A DNA stretch of 14,263 nt, from positions 1 through 14,263 of the forward strand of contig CATZIC010000050.1 of the NCBI GenBank assembly GCA_958419945.1. The letters are read 5' to 3'. The translations under genes were made by a program, and so were the position numbers. Positions 14,016 to 14,263 of this stretch are shown here, piece after piece. The stretch is from an uncultured Clostridia bacterium (GTDB lineage: Bacteria > Bacillota > Clostridia > Christensenellales > Borkfalkiaceae). Numbering within the stretch: position 1 is the first letter of the stretch; each line of letters opens with the position of its first letter. Under the pieces are notes generated by a model. It worked only from the letters and a program-made list of their open reading frames with translations. It was not told the DNA's origin and did not search any database.

Positions 14016-14049
14016 AAACCCGTCTATAGGTCGGTTTATGGCACTTTTT
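14016..14049. repeat. Copy 2 of the 34-base terminator-like direct repeat
   Basis: It is identical to 13087-13120 at 32 of 34 positions and in the same orientation. The outer stem is weaker here (CACAAACC against GGTTTATG). Five T follow only on the plus strand, where no gene ends. The two differences (14023 and 14028) flank CTAT and exchange C...G for T...A. Confidence 0.75.
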
Positions 14050-14097
14050 AATTACAAACAACCGTGTGAAGCCTAATTAAACTTTTCGATATACAAG

Positions 14098-14130
14098 AAA
14101 AGCGATACACCAAAGTGTATCGCTTTTTTT
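14098..14130. terminator. Terminator after tRNA-Asn, 13-base perfect stem
   Basis: AAAAGCGATACAC (14098-14110) and its exact complement (14115-14127) are joined by CAAA. Seven T follow on the plus strand and a shorter T-rich tract on the minus strand. It starts within the CCA end of the tRNA gene and should end the rRNA/tRNA transcript. Confidence 0.85.
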
Positions 14131-14204
14131 GGCTCCCCGTGTAGGATTTGAACCTACGACCCTCCGGTTAACAGCCGGATGCTCTACCGCTGAGCTAACG
14201 AGGA
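14130..14204 (-). tRNA. tRNA-Asn (anticodon GTT), CCA encoded
   Basis: A complete 75-base cloverleaf is present. The acceptor stem is TCCTCGT/ACGGGGA with one T-G pair, the D stem is GCTC/GAGC, and the anticodon stem TCCGG/CCGGA carries loop CTGTTAA (anticodon complement at 14170-14172). The T stem GTAGG/CCTAC carries loop TTCAAAT, and the discriminator G is followed by CCA. It directly follows the 5S rRNA, a common arrangement in Bacillota rRNA operons. Confidence 0.97.
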
Positions 14205-14210
14205 ATATAT

Positions 14211-14263
14211 TGAATGCGGCAGCTCCTTATCCTCCCGTGCCGTTGCCAGCAAAGTACTTTCAG
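14211..14263 (-). rRNA. 5S rRNA, 3' part only (5' end outside window)
   Basis: On the minus strand the sequence runs GAAAGTACTTTGCTGG, a helix-IV hairpin (CAACGGCACGG), GGAGGATAAGGAGCTGCCGCA. This order matches helix IV/loop E and the 3' strand of helices V and I of bacterial 5S rRNA. The position just before a tRNA-Asn agrees. The exact 3' end, near 14211, is a guess. Confidence 0.75.

Noticed and set aside
14130..14204. tRNA-Asn as an integration site for a genomic island
   Set aside because: I found no second copy of the tRNA 3' end and no integrase in the window; the tRNA simply ends an rRNA operon.
1..14263. CRISPR array, transposase or prophage genes
   Set aside because: No regularly spaced repeats, no DDE or integrase motifs and no phage structural genes were seen anywhere in the window.

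Overview
The composition is AT-rich. Promoters are of the housekeeping sigma-A type (TTGACN, 17-base spacer, TATAAT-like -10), Shine-Dalgarno sites are strong, there is a SipW-type signal peptidase, and a 5S rRNA is followed directly by tRNA-Asn. Together these suggest a Bacillota (Firmicutes) chromosome, probably a clostridial relative. That placement is inference; no species is claimed. Every gene I can support lies on the minus strand, so the biological reading order runs from the right edge to the left edge.

Right edge (14263 to about 13900): the last part of a 5S rRNA, then a complete tRNA-Asn(GUU) with encoded CCA and a strong hairpin terminator. This is the tail of an rRNA operon. Next come a rhomboid intramembrane protease with its own promoter (13218-13898) and a small zinc-ribbon membrane protein with a near-consensus promoter (12568-12894). 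A 34-base direct repeat of terminator type lies on each side of the rhomboid gene.

Regulator block (about 12420 to 11779): two small XRE/Cro-type repressors. Each has two palindromic operators with 5-base spacers, and in both genes the operator centres are exactly 29 bases apart and sit at the same distance from the start codon, yet the half-site sequences differ. Both genes appear to make leaderless mRNA.

Surface-protein block (11676 to 9325): an ER/SipW-type Ser-His signal peptidase, then a 413-base intergenic region holding an 86-base cloverleaf-like structure, then two overlapping genes for N-terminally anchored, probably beta-rich exported proteins that are likely peptidase substrates. 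A strong terminator closes the block.

Defence-like block (9168 to the left edge): one promoter drives a tightly packed operon. It contains a small, easily missed TTG-started HTH regulator (8914-9081), a phospholipase-D-nuclease/SNF2-helicase fusion (1097 aa), an Eco57I-like adenine DNA methyltransferase (1097 aa), a HEPN-like all-helical protein (197 aa), and a GHKL (MutL/Hsp90/MORC-like) ATPase that runs off the left edge. Modification, translocation, nuclease and GHKL switch functions in one operon point to a restriction-like anti-phage system. It does not match BREX or DISARM by gene content. It is the best candidate in this window for a poorly described system.
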